A DNA stretch of 5,174 nt, from positions 1 through 5,174 of the forward strand of contig CAJYIL010000001.1 of assembly GCA_913774795.1 (NCBI GenBank). The letters run 5' to 3'. Origin of the DNA: Pseudobdellovibrionaceae bacterium (GTDB taxonomy: Bacteria; Bdellovibrionota; Bdellovibrionia; Bdellovibrionales; JAMPXM01). Below the pieces are notes generated by a model that did not search any database, had not been told where the DNA came from, and saw only the letters and a program-made list of their open reading frames with translations. Shown here one piece after another: positions 1 to 5,174 of the stretch (position 1 is the first letter of the stretch; each line of letters starts with the position of its first letter). A program made the translations under genes and the position numbers.

Positions 1-79
1 GAGCGTTTTTTCTTTCAACGACTCCTTCTAGAGCAACGGCTGAACCAGGTCCCAAACCCCGTTTAAATAGCCGCCATGT
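1..79. other. Left-edge stretch with no assignable gene
   Basis: No gene can be fixed here. On the plus strand, frame 1 is open from the left edge to a TAA at 64-66 and would give 21 residues ending in Val. This could be the C-terminus of a convergent gene, but 21 open codons happen easily by chance. On the minus strand a purine-rich AAGGAG (complement of 22-27) sits just ahead of a TTG at 18-16 followed by Lys-Glu-Lys-type codons. The 3 nt spacing is too short for a normal ribosome binding site, so I do not call a gene start. Sequence to the left of the window would settle it. Confidence 0.2.
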
Positions 80-112
80 AAAAAGCCCCTGTCGAACTCT
101 TCGACAGGGGCT
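80..112 (-). terminator. Intrinsic terminator of the secreted-protein gene
   Basis: Positions 84-96 and 100-112 form a perfect 13 bp inverted repeat around a 3 nt loop (CTC, 97-99), with a GC-rich base (AGCCCC/GGGGCT). Read on the minus strand, the hairpin is followed directly by five T (84-80). It starts about 31 nt after the stop codon of the minus-strand gene ending at 144, the expected geometry for a Rho-independent terminator. On the plus strand the hairpin is followed by CCCAATTG rather than a T tract, so it probably works in one direction only. Confidence 0.9.
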
Positions 113-143
113 CCCAATTGCGTATCAAATCAGAGCAGCGAGA

Positions 144-917
144 TTAGTTCTTCGAAGACGCGTAGAGCTTTGCGAATTCGCTCGCGCTGCAGACTTTCGC
201 GCTCAGTTCGTTGACCGCGTCGAGGTGAGCGAGCGTCGCACGAAGTTCGATCTCCTTTGTCTCAAGCTTCGAGACCTGTCCTGCTGAAGCGAGCGCCGCA
301 TTAAACGTCTGAGTTTCTTTGAAGCGAAGCTGGTACATACGACCCGTGACAACCGTATCGATCATGTTTTTATCCATTGAAAGATCGAACTTGCGAAGTT
401 CGCGGCAATTCAAAAGTTTCACTTCAGCCGAATCAACACGGAGCTCAGCCGCATCAAGCTGAGCGTTCATGCATCGAAGCGGATGTTTTGAGGCTGCGCA
501 GTGAGATTTGATCATCATCGCCGAATCGAGACCGGCGCGAGCCGCGATCGGCGCGCGTTTCGGAGAAGCCCGGAGAATCGGCGCCGTGACTTGAGCGCGA
601 CGGATCGACGGCAACTGTTGGTTGTTCGATGTCGTCGGGAGAGTGGCGGGCTTCGCCGCCACCGCTGCCGGCTTCACGACAACCGCAGGCTTCGCGGCCG
701 TCACAGGCGCTGATTTCACAACCGTGATTGGCGCTGATTGCTTCGCTTTGAATTCGGCCTCAGCCTGACGAAGCTGACGAAGAGCTTCTTCATCCGAGTT
801 CGCCTTCACGACAGCCGCAGCCGGAATGAGCTGAACCGGAGTCAACGGCGGAACCGCCGTTTGCGCTTTTGCACCGACAGAAACCAAAAGAGCTACAGCC
901 AACAACGACGCCTTCAT
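144..917 (-). CDS. Secreted Ala/Pro/Lys-rich protein of unknown function
   Basis: Encodes 257 residues that I do not recognise. Residues 1-18 look like a Sec signal peptide: MK, a hydrophobic core, then an Ala-Lys-Ala cleavage site before Gln19, so the product should be periplasmic or exported. Residues about 41-60 are charged and probably helical. Residues 61-89 are four degenerate Lys-ended Ala/Pro/Val units, a low-complexity linker of the kind seen in envelope-spanning proteins. The C-terminal part (about 130-257) looks compact and helical, with four cysteines (C140, C149, C171, C243) that could form two disulfides after export. The start at 917 is chosen because a strong GAGGAGAGG lies 6 nt upstream and the signal peptide begins there. 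A longer in-frame start at 1031 has neither and would run through the upstream terminator hairpin. The gene appears monocistronic, with hairpins on both sides. A real gene is likely; no function can be given. Confidence 0.8.
   Translation of the reverse strand: MKASLLAVALLVSVGAKAQTAVPPLTPVQLIPAAAVVKANSDEEALRQLRQAEAEFKAKQSAPITVVKSAPVTAAKPAVVVKPAAVAAKPATLPTTSNNQQLPSIRRAQVTAPILRASPKRAPIAARAGLDSAMMIKSHCAASKHPLRCMNAQLDAAELRVDSAEVKLLNCRELRKFDLSMDKNMIDTVVTGRMYQLRFKETQTFNAALASAGQVSKLETKEIELRATLAHLDAVNELSAKVCSASEFAKLYASSKN
645..737 (-). repeat. Degenerate Lys-ended Ala/Pro/Val repeats in the secreted protein
   Basis: Codons 61-91 of the secreted protein encode SAPITVVK, SAPVTAAK, PAVVVK and PAAVAAK followed by PA, that is, four units of 6-8 residues each ending in Lys. 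At the DNA level GGCGCTGATT occurs at 706-715 and again at 730-739, exactly 24 bp (8 codons) apart. This points to a recent internal duplication of one unit, with the others more diverged. It is probably a flexible, positively charged linker between the signal peptide and the C-terminal domain. Confidence 0.65.
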
Positions 918-923
918 GCACGA

Positions 924-932
924 CCTCTCCTC
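924..932 (-). promoter_or_regulatory. Ribosome binding site of the secreted-protein gene
   Basis: The minus strand reads GAGGAGAGG here, 6 nt before the ATG at 917-915. This strong Shine-Dalgarno sequence decides the start codon in favour of 917 over the in-frame ATG at 1031. Confidence 0.8.
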
Positions 933-998
933 AAAAGTGTTTGAACGCCAACACGCTTGAGCAAAAGCCGGGCACATCAGTTCGAACATGAGTCGGAA

Positions 999-1013
999 CT
1001 CGCGAATCGCGAG
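999..1013. promoter_or_regulatory. 15 bp palindrome upstream of the secreted-protein gene
   Basis: CTCGCGA-A-TCGCGAG is a perfect palindrome with 7 bp arms and a single central base. It lies 82 bp upstream of the 917 start codon, between the hslO terminator and the gene. An operator for a dimeric regulator is possible, as is a small hairpin, but the motif is CG-rich like the surrounding DNA and no clear -35/-10 pair is visible beside it, so it may be chance. Confidence 0.25.
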
Positions 1014-1033
1014 CCAGGTCGCGCACTTCACTG

Positions 1034-1069
1034 AAAAAGTGTCGAAGTCGCTGACAGATCAGCGACACT
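1034..1069 (-). terminator. Probable terminator of hslO with alternative pairings
   Basis: On the minus strand, AGTGTCG (1069-1063) can pair with CGACACT (1044-1038), which is directly followed by a run of T reaching 1034. Nested inside, CTGA pairs with TCAG around TCTG. A competing 8 bp stem uses 1059-1066 with 1047-1054 (GTCGCTGA/TCAGCGAC, 4 nt loop) and leaves the T tract 8 nt away. Either form lies about 40-75 nt after the hslO stop codon, so a terminator for hslO is the simplest reading. The bulged or offset stem makes its efficiency uncertain. Confidence 0.55.
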
Positions 1070-1108
1070 CCCCGCCTGACCACGACGCTGACGGTTCGTG
1101 AAAAAAAG

Positions 1109-2020
1109 TCAGTTCAAACTGATTTTGTAAAGGTCGTTGCGAAGCTTCGTGAGTTCTTCAGCGCCGACTTCATAGTGACGACCGCAGAATTCGCAGGCCA
1201 CGTCGAGCGGCTTTTCATCGGCCAGCGCACGGTCGATCTCATCAATTCCCAGAAGCATGACCGAGCGAAGCACGCGCTCCATCGAACAACGGCAGTGGTA
1301 TTTGATCGGAAATGGATGCTCGAGTTCCATCAAAGGCGTTTCGCCCATGAAATCGCGCACGATGTCCTCGACCGATGCACCCTCCATCAAACGCTTAGAG
1401 ACCGAAGGCGCCTTTTTCACGTTTTCTTCGATGAGGGTGATCATGTCTTCGGAGTGGCCCGGCATGAGCTCAATCAGAATACCGCCCGCCGCTTGAACCA
1501 ACCCGTACTCGTTCAACTGGACGCCGAGCGAAACAACCGAAGGAATTTGGTGGGACTGGTGGAGATAGAATGCGATGTCGTCACCGACTTCGCCCGTGCG
1601 AATGATCACGGTCCCGCGGTGAGGCTCCTGCTGATTCGGCAAATGGTGAGTCACGGTCAAAAGACCGATTCCGATTGCGGCCCCGATACTCAAATCGCCC
1701 TCGATCGGGAGTTGAATATGCGAGTTGTTGCAGTATCCCCGTACGTGGCCTTCGTAATTCGCTTCGGCGAAAACGCGACCTAATGGCCCATTACCTTGAA
1801 AGTAAAGAGAGAGCTCTTGACCCTCTTTCAAATGCGACGCCATCAAGAGTGCCGCGACCATCGAACGACCGACCGCCACCGTCGGGATCGGATAAGCATT
1901 TTGAATCGACCGCATCTCATCGACAACCGAAGTCGCGTTGACGACGGCGATGCGCACCGTGAGGTCTTCCGACAAAAACTTGTGGACCCGTGGTGCGTTC
2001 TGGTTCGAAGATTCAGACAT
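1109..2020 (-). CDS. hslO: Hsp33, redox-regulated zinc-binding holdase chaperone
   Basis: Encodes 303 residues, close to the 292 of E. coli Hsp33. Hsp33 is a cytoplasmic ATP-independent chaperone. In the reduced state four cysteines hold Zn2+ and the protein is inactive; peroxide or bleach together with unfolding oxidises them, releases zinc and turns on binding of unfolding proteins. The C-terminal redox switch is complete: CxC at C243/C245 (YHCRCSMERV) and CxxC at C276/C279 (CEFCG), spaced as in the family. The N-terminal substrate-binding domain is recognisable from RVHKFLSEDLTVRIAVV onward, with the central GxLxVxH-like and GEVGDDIAFYLxQS segments. An extra cysteine, C97, lies outside the switch. 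The ATG at 2020 is the only sensible start: an in-frame TAA lies four codons upstream, yet no Shine-Dalgarno sequence precedes it. The gene is divergent from the phosphatase gene, with 38 bp between starts. Confidence 0.96.
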   Translation of the reverse strand: MSESSNQNAPRVHKFLSEDLTVRIAVVNATSVVDEMRSIQNAYPIPTVAVGRSMVAALLMASHLKEGQELSLYFQGNGPLGRVFAEANYEGHVRGYCNNSHIQLPIEGDLSIGAAIGIGLLTVTHHLPNQQEPHRGTVIIRTGEVGDDIAFYLHQSHQIPSVVSLGVQLNEYGLVQAAGGILIELMPGHSEDMITLIEENVKKAPSVSKRLMEGASVEDIVRDFMGETPLMELEHPFPIKYHCRCSMERVLRSVMLLGIDEIDRALADEKPLDVACEFCGRHYEVGAEELTKLRNDLYKISLN

Positions 2021-2028
2021 CCGCTTAA

Positions 2029-2056
2029 GTTAAATGGGGCATCTCTCTTGAGGCAA
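2029..2056 (-). promoter_or_regulatory. Candidate hslO promoter giving a near-leaderless mRNA
   Basis: On the minus strand a TTGCCT (2056-2051, four of six matches to TTGACA) is followed after 16 nt by TTTAAC (2034-2029, four of six to TATAAT). A start about 7 nt beyond the -10 would fall at 2021-2022, directly before the hslO ATG at 2020. This fits the absence of a ribosome binding site there, but both hexamers are weak and the promoter could instead lie within the neighbouring phosphatase gene. The -35 overlaps the ribosome binding site of that divergent gene. Confidence 0.3.
2049..2053 (+). promoter_or_regulatory. Ribosome binding site of the phosphatase gene
   Basis: TGAGG lies 5 nt before the ATG at 2059 and supports that start. 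The divergent hslO, which begins 38 bp away, has no counterpart. Confidence 0.6.
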
Positions 2057-2058
2057 GC

Positions 2059-2574
2059 ATGATTTCCCAGATCGTTCTTCTCCGTCACGCCACACGCTCG
2101 GCCGTTCTCGACTTCGCGACGGGAGGCGAATCGCCGTTGAATGCGGTTGGTCTCGCGCAGGCTCAGGATTTAGTCGATTTGGTCGCTCGAAAAACGACGC
2201 TGCCCTCACCGACTCGATTGGTCGCGTCTCCGAAATTGCGTGCCCGTCAGACTCTCGAGCCTCTTTCTCAGGCACTCAAGATTGCGCTCGAGATCGATGA
2301 AAATCTTGATGAGCGCCGCGACAACGAATCTTCAAAGACATTCGAAGACCGCATCCGCAAACTCTCGGACAAGTATGTGCACAATTCGGGCGCGACGATC
2401 TTTCTCTGCACGCACCTCGACGTGCTCGAAGCCGCCGCTCTTTCGTGGCCGACGACATTCTCGGAGCGCGAAAGTTCGATGCCCTGGTCGACACTTGAGT
2501 ATCAAGTGTTCAAAGTGAACAATGGCTTGCTTGAATCCGGAGCGCGCGGTCGAATTGAGCCCTACAGGAGTTAA
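2059..2574 (+). CDS. Histidine phosphatase superfamily protein (SixA/phosphoglycerate mutase-like)
   Basis: Encodes 171 residues without a signal peptide, so probably a cytoplasmic phosphatase. Members of this superfamily hydrolyse phosphomonoesters or phosphohistidine through a phosphohistidine intermediate. The landmarks are in order: LLRHATR at 7-13 with the catalytic pair R9-H10 (the usual RHG is RHA here), PLNAVGLAQAQ at 26-36, ASPKLRARQT at 56-65 with the phosphate-pocket arginines, LDER at 83-86 with the acidic residue expected at E85, and FLCTHLDVLEA at 116-126 with the second active-site histidine H119. The length is near that of SixA (about 160 residues), but the match is not specific enough to name SixA or a substrate. 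The gene is followed after 1 nt by the FAH-family gene, whose ribosome binding site lies inside its last codons, so the two are likely cotranscribed and translationally coupled. Confidence 0.85.
   Translation: MISQIVLLRHATRSAVLDFATGGESPLNAVGLAQAQDLVDLVARKTTLPSPTRLVASPKLRARQTLEPLSQALKIALEIDENLDERRDNESSKTFEDRIRKLSDKYVHNSGATIFLCTHLDVLEAAALSWPTTFSERESSMPWSTLEYQVFKVNNGLLESGARGRIEPYRS
2566..2570 (+). promoter_or_regulatory. Ribosome binding site of the FAH-family gene, inside the phosphatase gene
   Basis: AGGAG spans the final Arg and Ser codons of the phosphatase gene, 5 nt before the ATG at 2576. It fixes that ATG as the start rather than the in-frame ATG at 2522, and implies translational coupling. 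Confidence 0.85.
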
Positions 2575-2575
2575 C

Positions 2576-3145
2576 ATGAACATCTGGTGCGTCGGTCGAA
2601 ACTACGCGGAACACGCCAAAGAACTCGGCAACAGTGTTCCCGAAGAACCGATGATTTTTTTGAAGGCCGGATCTACGATCGTTCCGAATCAAGGCCGGTT
2701 TGCTCTTCCGAAATTTTCTCAAGACATCCATCACGAATGCGAAGTCGCTTACCGATTCGATGCGCAGCTGAATCTAAGCGAGATGACCTTGGCGCTCGAT
2801 CTCACGGCTCGCGATGTTCAAACTAAATTAAAAAATGCAGGGCACCCCTGGACACTCGCAAAGTCTTTTAAGGCGAGCTGCCCGATCGGCCCCTTTGTCG
2901 AAGCCCAATTCGACGTGGCGTTCATTTTCAAAGTGAATGGCGAAACTCGGCAAATGGGCCAAACACACGACATGATTCATTCGACAGATAAATTAAAGAA
3001 GTACGTGCTCGAGAGATTTCCCGTTCATCCAGGTGATCTGCTGCTGACTGGAACTCCGAAGGGTGTCTCGCGTTTGGCGCCCGGAGATCGCCTCGAAGCA
3101 GAGATTCCCGGCATTCTAAAGGCAGCCTGGTCGATCGATCCTTGA
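2576..3145 (+). CDS. FAH-family hydrolase, FAHD1/YcgM-like (acylpyruvase or oxaloacetate decarboxylase)
   Basis: Encodes 189 residues of the fumarylacetoacetase-like fold. Relatives such as FAHD1 cleave acylpyruvates or decarboxylate oxaloacetate using Mg2+ or Mn2+. The sequence opens directly with the family motif CVGRNYAEHAKELGN, where H13 and E16 correspond to the FAHD1 lid pair. EPMIFLKAGSTI follows at 24-35, then the metal ligands E54 and E56 in HHECE, D75 in ALDLTARD, and PWTLAKSF with lysine K96 matching the FAHD1 active-site lysine. MIHSTDKL at 133-140 and LLTGTPKGV at 156-164 complete the core. All expected catalytic residues appear present. The protein is shorter than the usual roughly 220 residues; the main loss seems to be the stretch between HHECE and ALDLTARD, which is only 18 residues here. 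The start at 2576 has a perfect AGGAG 5 nt upstream. The exact substrate is not decided by sequence, and 2-hydroxyhepta-diene-dioate isomerase-type activity is an alternative. Confidence 0.88.
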   Translation: MNIWCVGRNYAEHAKELGNSVPEEPMIFLKAGSTIVPNQGRFALPKFSQDIHHECEVAYRFDAQLNLSEMTLALDLTARDVQTKLKNAGHPWTLAKSFKASCPIGPFVEAQFDVAFIFKVNGETRQMGQTHDMIHSTDKLKKYVLERFPVHPGDLLLTGTPKGVSRLAPGDRLEAEIPGILKAAWSIDP

Positions 3146-3277
3146 ACGCAGCGGGACCTGCCGCGCCAACGAGCAATTAACGCTTCGTTTCTAGTCCAAG
3201 AGCTCTAAAATTCCCTTCAAAACCGCCAGGGCCGGCTGTAGTCTCGGGACACTCAAAACCTGAGGAGTTTCCGAGCT
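3146..3277 (+). other. Intergenic region before putA; weak promoter and terminator signals only
   Basis: No gene is seen in these 132 bp. An imperfect hairpin AACGAGC/GCTTCGTT (3168-3189, one bulge) followed by a short TTT could weakly terminate the upstream operon. TAAAAT at 3206-3211 resembles a -10 box and would place a start some 60 nt upstream of putA, but no good -35 is found 16-18 nt ahead of it. Whether putA has its own promoter is therefore undecided, although the gap size favours it. Confidence 0.3.
3261..3267 (+). promoter_or_regulatory. Ribosome binding site of putA
   Basis: TGAGGAG is a strong Shine-Dalgarno sequence placed 10 nt before the ATG at 3278. The spacing is slightly long but acceptable, and no other in-frame start fits better. 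Confidence 0.65.
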
Positions 3278-5174
3278 ATGGCTGTAGGTCCATCTTCACC
3301 TGATATCCAGAACGACATCGTTAAAAAAGGCGAGCACATCTTCAACCAGATGGAAGGCGAGACGACGTCGATCTTCTCGAAAAACTACTGGTACGGAAAC
3401 ATTATGGAATGGACGATGAAGAACGATCAGTTCAAAACGCAGATGTTTCGCTTCGTGGACGTTCTTCCCTATTTAAACTCAGGCTCCGAAGTCGCGCGCC
3501 ACTTGAAAGAATATTTCGCGGATGCGGGCGATGAACTCCCGTCGGTTTTCAACTTCGGTGTCGGCTTGGGATCGCTTGCGCCAGGCCTCATGGCTGGAGC
3601 CGTTAAGAAAAACGTCACGCAAATGGCGAAGATGTTCATCACCGGCGAATCGCCCGACGAAGCTCTTCCGATTTTGAAAAAGGCGCGTAAGAACAAAATC
3701 GCCTTCACCGTCGATATCTTGGGTGAAGCCTGTTTGTCAGAAGCTGAAGCGGCCGACTATTCGAAGCGCTATCTCGACCTCATTTCTTGGCTCTCGAAAG
3801 ACGCGGCCAACTGGGAGACAATTCCGCAGATCGATCAAGACGATCGCGGCGATATCCCGAAGGTGAACATCTCGATTAAGCTCACCGCTCTCGATCCTGC
3901 GATCGACGTGAAGGCCTGGGAGAAATCGAAAGAGCGCATGAAAGAACGCGTTCGCCCGATTTTCAGAGCGGCGATGGCGAAAAACGTTTTCGTCAACGTC
4001 GACATGGAGTCGTACGATCTTAAAGACTTCACGATCGCCGTTTTCCGCGATCTCATGATGGAACCTGAGTTCAAAACGTATCCGCACTTCGGAATCGTGA
4101 TTCAAGCTTACCTGCGAGACTCACTGAAAGATCTTCGCGCGTTGATCGCATTCGCGCGCGAACGCGGAGCTGTCTTCAGCGTGCGCGTCGTGAAAGGTGC
4201 TTACTGGGATTACGAGACCGTCCATGCGCAAGCGATGGGCTGGCCTGTTCCCGTTTACACCGACAAACGCGAATCCGACGCCAACTACGAAGACTGCGCA
4301 CGCGAGATGCTTGCAAACTACCAATACATCCGCCTTGCGGCCGCATCTCACAACGTGCGCACGATCGCGGCGGTGATGACCCACGCCGAGAAAATGGGCG
4401 TGCCAAAAAATGCCTACGAAATCCAAATGCTTTTCGGGATGGGCGATTCCATCAAGAAAGCTTTGGTCAAAGAAGGCGTTCGTCTTCGGGAGTATGCGCC
4501 GGTCGGCGAATTGATCCCGGGCATGGCTTATCTCGTTCGTCGACTTCTCGAGAACTCGTCGAACACCTCGTTTCTACGCGCAAAGTTCATGGACGGCGCC
4601 GCGACCGCTCAGCTTTTAAAAGATCCTCGCGAAGGGCTTACGCCGACGTCCGCTGATCCTTACGCACTCGATGTGAAAAAGCAGATTCGCTTTAAGAACG
4701 AGCCTCTCACCGATTTCGGCTACGAGCATGAGCGTGCGAACATTCGCAAAGCGATCGCGGATTACCGCGCTTCGATGGGTAAGGACTTTCCTCTCGTCAT
4801 CAATGGCAAAGAGATCAAAACCTCGCGAACGATCGAATCCGTGAACCCAGCCGCTCCTTCGCAAGTGGTCGGCCGCGTTCATGTGGCGGGCGTCAGCGAA
4901 GCCGAGCAAGCGATTGCGGCGGCGAAAGCCGCGTTCCCGGCATGGAAAAAAACACCGGCCGAAGATCGCGCGAAAATGATCGAGAAGCTCGCTGATATCT
5001 TCGAGCGCGACCGCATGCAGCTCAATGCGCTCGAAGTTCTCGAAGCCGGAAAACCTTGGGAAGAGGCGGATGGTGACGTGGCCGAAGCCATCGACTTCTG
5101 CCGCTACTACGCACGCGATATGCGAAAGATCGCCAAAGGTCAGCGTGTCGGCGGCATCCCCGGTGAGAATTCGA
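3278..5174 (+). CDS. putA: Bifunctional proline dehydrogenase / pyrroline-5-carboxylate dehydrogenase, 3' truncated by window
   Basis: The frame is open for 632 codons to the right edge; short PutA proteins are about 1000 residues, so roughly the last third is missing. PutA oxidises proline with FAD, passing electrons to the quinone pool, and then oxidises the resulting glutamate semialdehyde to glutamate with NAD+. The PRODH barrel (about 90-435) shows FTVDILGEA (143-151), ISIKLTAL with K201, VNVDMES with D242, VRVVKGAYWD with R303, K306 and Y309 (FAD and flavin contacts), SHN at 357-359, YAPVG with Y406, and RRLLEN with substrate-binding R421, R422 and E425. The P5CDH domain begins near 505 (LVINGK) and shows the typical EAGKPWEEADGD and AIDFCRYYARD segments. 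Its catalytic Cys and Glu lie beyond the window. There is no N-terminal ribbon-helix-helix domain, so this PutA should not repress its own gene as the E. coli enzyme does. Confidence 0.95.
   Translation, partial: MAVGPSSPDIQNDIVKKGEHIFNQMEGETTSIFSKNYWYGNIMEWTMKNDQFKTQMFRFVDVLPYLNSGSEVARHLKEYFADAGDELPSVFNFGVGLGSLAPGLMAGAVKKNVTQMAKMFITGESPDEALPILKKARKNKIAFTVDILGEACLSEAEAADYSKRYLDLISWLSKDAANWETIPQIDQDDRGDIPKVNISIKLTALDPAIDVKAWEKSKERMKERVRPIFRAAMAKNVFVNVDMESYDLKDFTIAVFRDLMMEPEFKTYPHFGIVIQAYLRDSLKDLRALIAFARERGAVFSVRVVKGAYWDYETVHAQAMGWPVPVYTDKRESDANYEDCAREMLANYQYIRLAAASHNVRTIAAVMTHAEKMGVPKNAYEIQMLFGMGDSIKKALVKEGVRLREYAPVGELIPGMAYLVRRLLENSSNTSFLRAKFMDGAATAQLLKDPREGLTPTSADPYALDVKKQIRFKNEPLTDFGYEHERANIRKAIADYRASMGKDFPLVINGKEIKTSRTIESVNPAAPSQVVGRVHVAGVSEAEQAIAAAKAAFPAWKKTPAEDRAKMIEKLADIFERDRMQLNALEVLEAGKPWEEADGDVAEAIDFCRYYARDMRKIAKGQRVGGIPGENS

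Noticed and set aside
1..66. C-terminal tail of a plus-strand gene ending at 66
   Set aside because: Only 21 codons are visible, the downstream hairpin lacks a plus-strand T tract, and an open stretch of this length is common by chance.
918..1031. Upstream extension of the secreted-protein gene to an in-frame ATG at 1031
   Set aside because: The 38 extra residues have no family character, the ATG lacks a ribosome binding site, the extension would hide the signal peptide, and a strong GAGGAGAGG sits before 917.
1175..1783. Plus-strand open frame of 202 codons opposite hslO
   Set aside because: It is a shadow of the well-supported hslO reading frame, rich in Arg and His as expected from antisense codons, and shows no recognisable motif.
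2030..2275. Minus-strand open frame opposite the start of the phosphatase gene
   Set aside because: It overlaps the divergent spacer and the phosphatase motifs in antisense, and has no domain or ribosome binding site support.
2522..2575. In-frame upstream ATG for the FAH-family gene
   Set aside because: It lies inside the phosphatase gene, whereas the ATG at 2576 has AGGAG at 5 nt and starts exactly at the conserved CVGRNY motif region.
3737..4426. Minus-strand open frames opposite putA (3737-4105 and 4121-4426)
   Set aside because: Both lie wholly antisense to the conserved PRODH domain and carry the repetitive Arg/His/Val composition of shadow frames.

Overview
The window looks like ordinary chromosomal DNA of a Gram-negative bacterium, moderately GC-rich by eye. 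The style (many TCG/GAA/CGC codons, a bifunctional PutA without the N-terminal DNA-binding domain, a small secreted Ala/Pro/Lys-rich protein) fits a Bdellovibrio-like or deltaproteobacterial lineage. That placement is inference only; no marker gene here proves it.

Layout. Positions 1-79 hold no gene I can establish. A strong hairpin terminator (80-112) ends a minus-strand gene for a secreted protein of unknown function (144-917). Upstream of that gene, still on the minus strand, lies hslO (1109-2020), the redox-regulated chaperone Hsp33. A hairpin with competing pairings (1034-1069) probably terminates hslO and separates the two. hslO is divergent from a plus-strand pair with only 38 bp between the start codons: a histidine phosphatase (2059-2574) followed, 1 nt after its stop codon, by a compact FAH-family enzyme resembling acylpyruvase/oxaloacetate decarboxylase (FAHD1/YcgM type, 2576-3145). 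After a 132 bp gap comes putA (3278 to the right edge), a fused proline dehydrogenase and pyrroline-5-carboxylate dehydrogenase that runs out of the window early in its second domain.

Functional reading. The plus-strand genes lean towards small-molecule catabolism: proline to glutamate by PutA, and a 2-oxoacid or acylpyruvate step by the FAH protein. The tight coupling of the phosphatase and the FAH gene suggests they are made together, but their shared role is unknown. Hsp33 protects against oxidative unfolding and has no obvious tie to its neighbours. I found no mobile element, CRISPR array, tRNA, rRNA or riboswitch. No convincing new biological system is visible. The points most worth a second look are the possible leaderless start of hslO in the very short divergent spacer, the unknown secreted four-cysteine protein, and the phosphatase-FAH pair.
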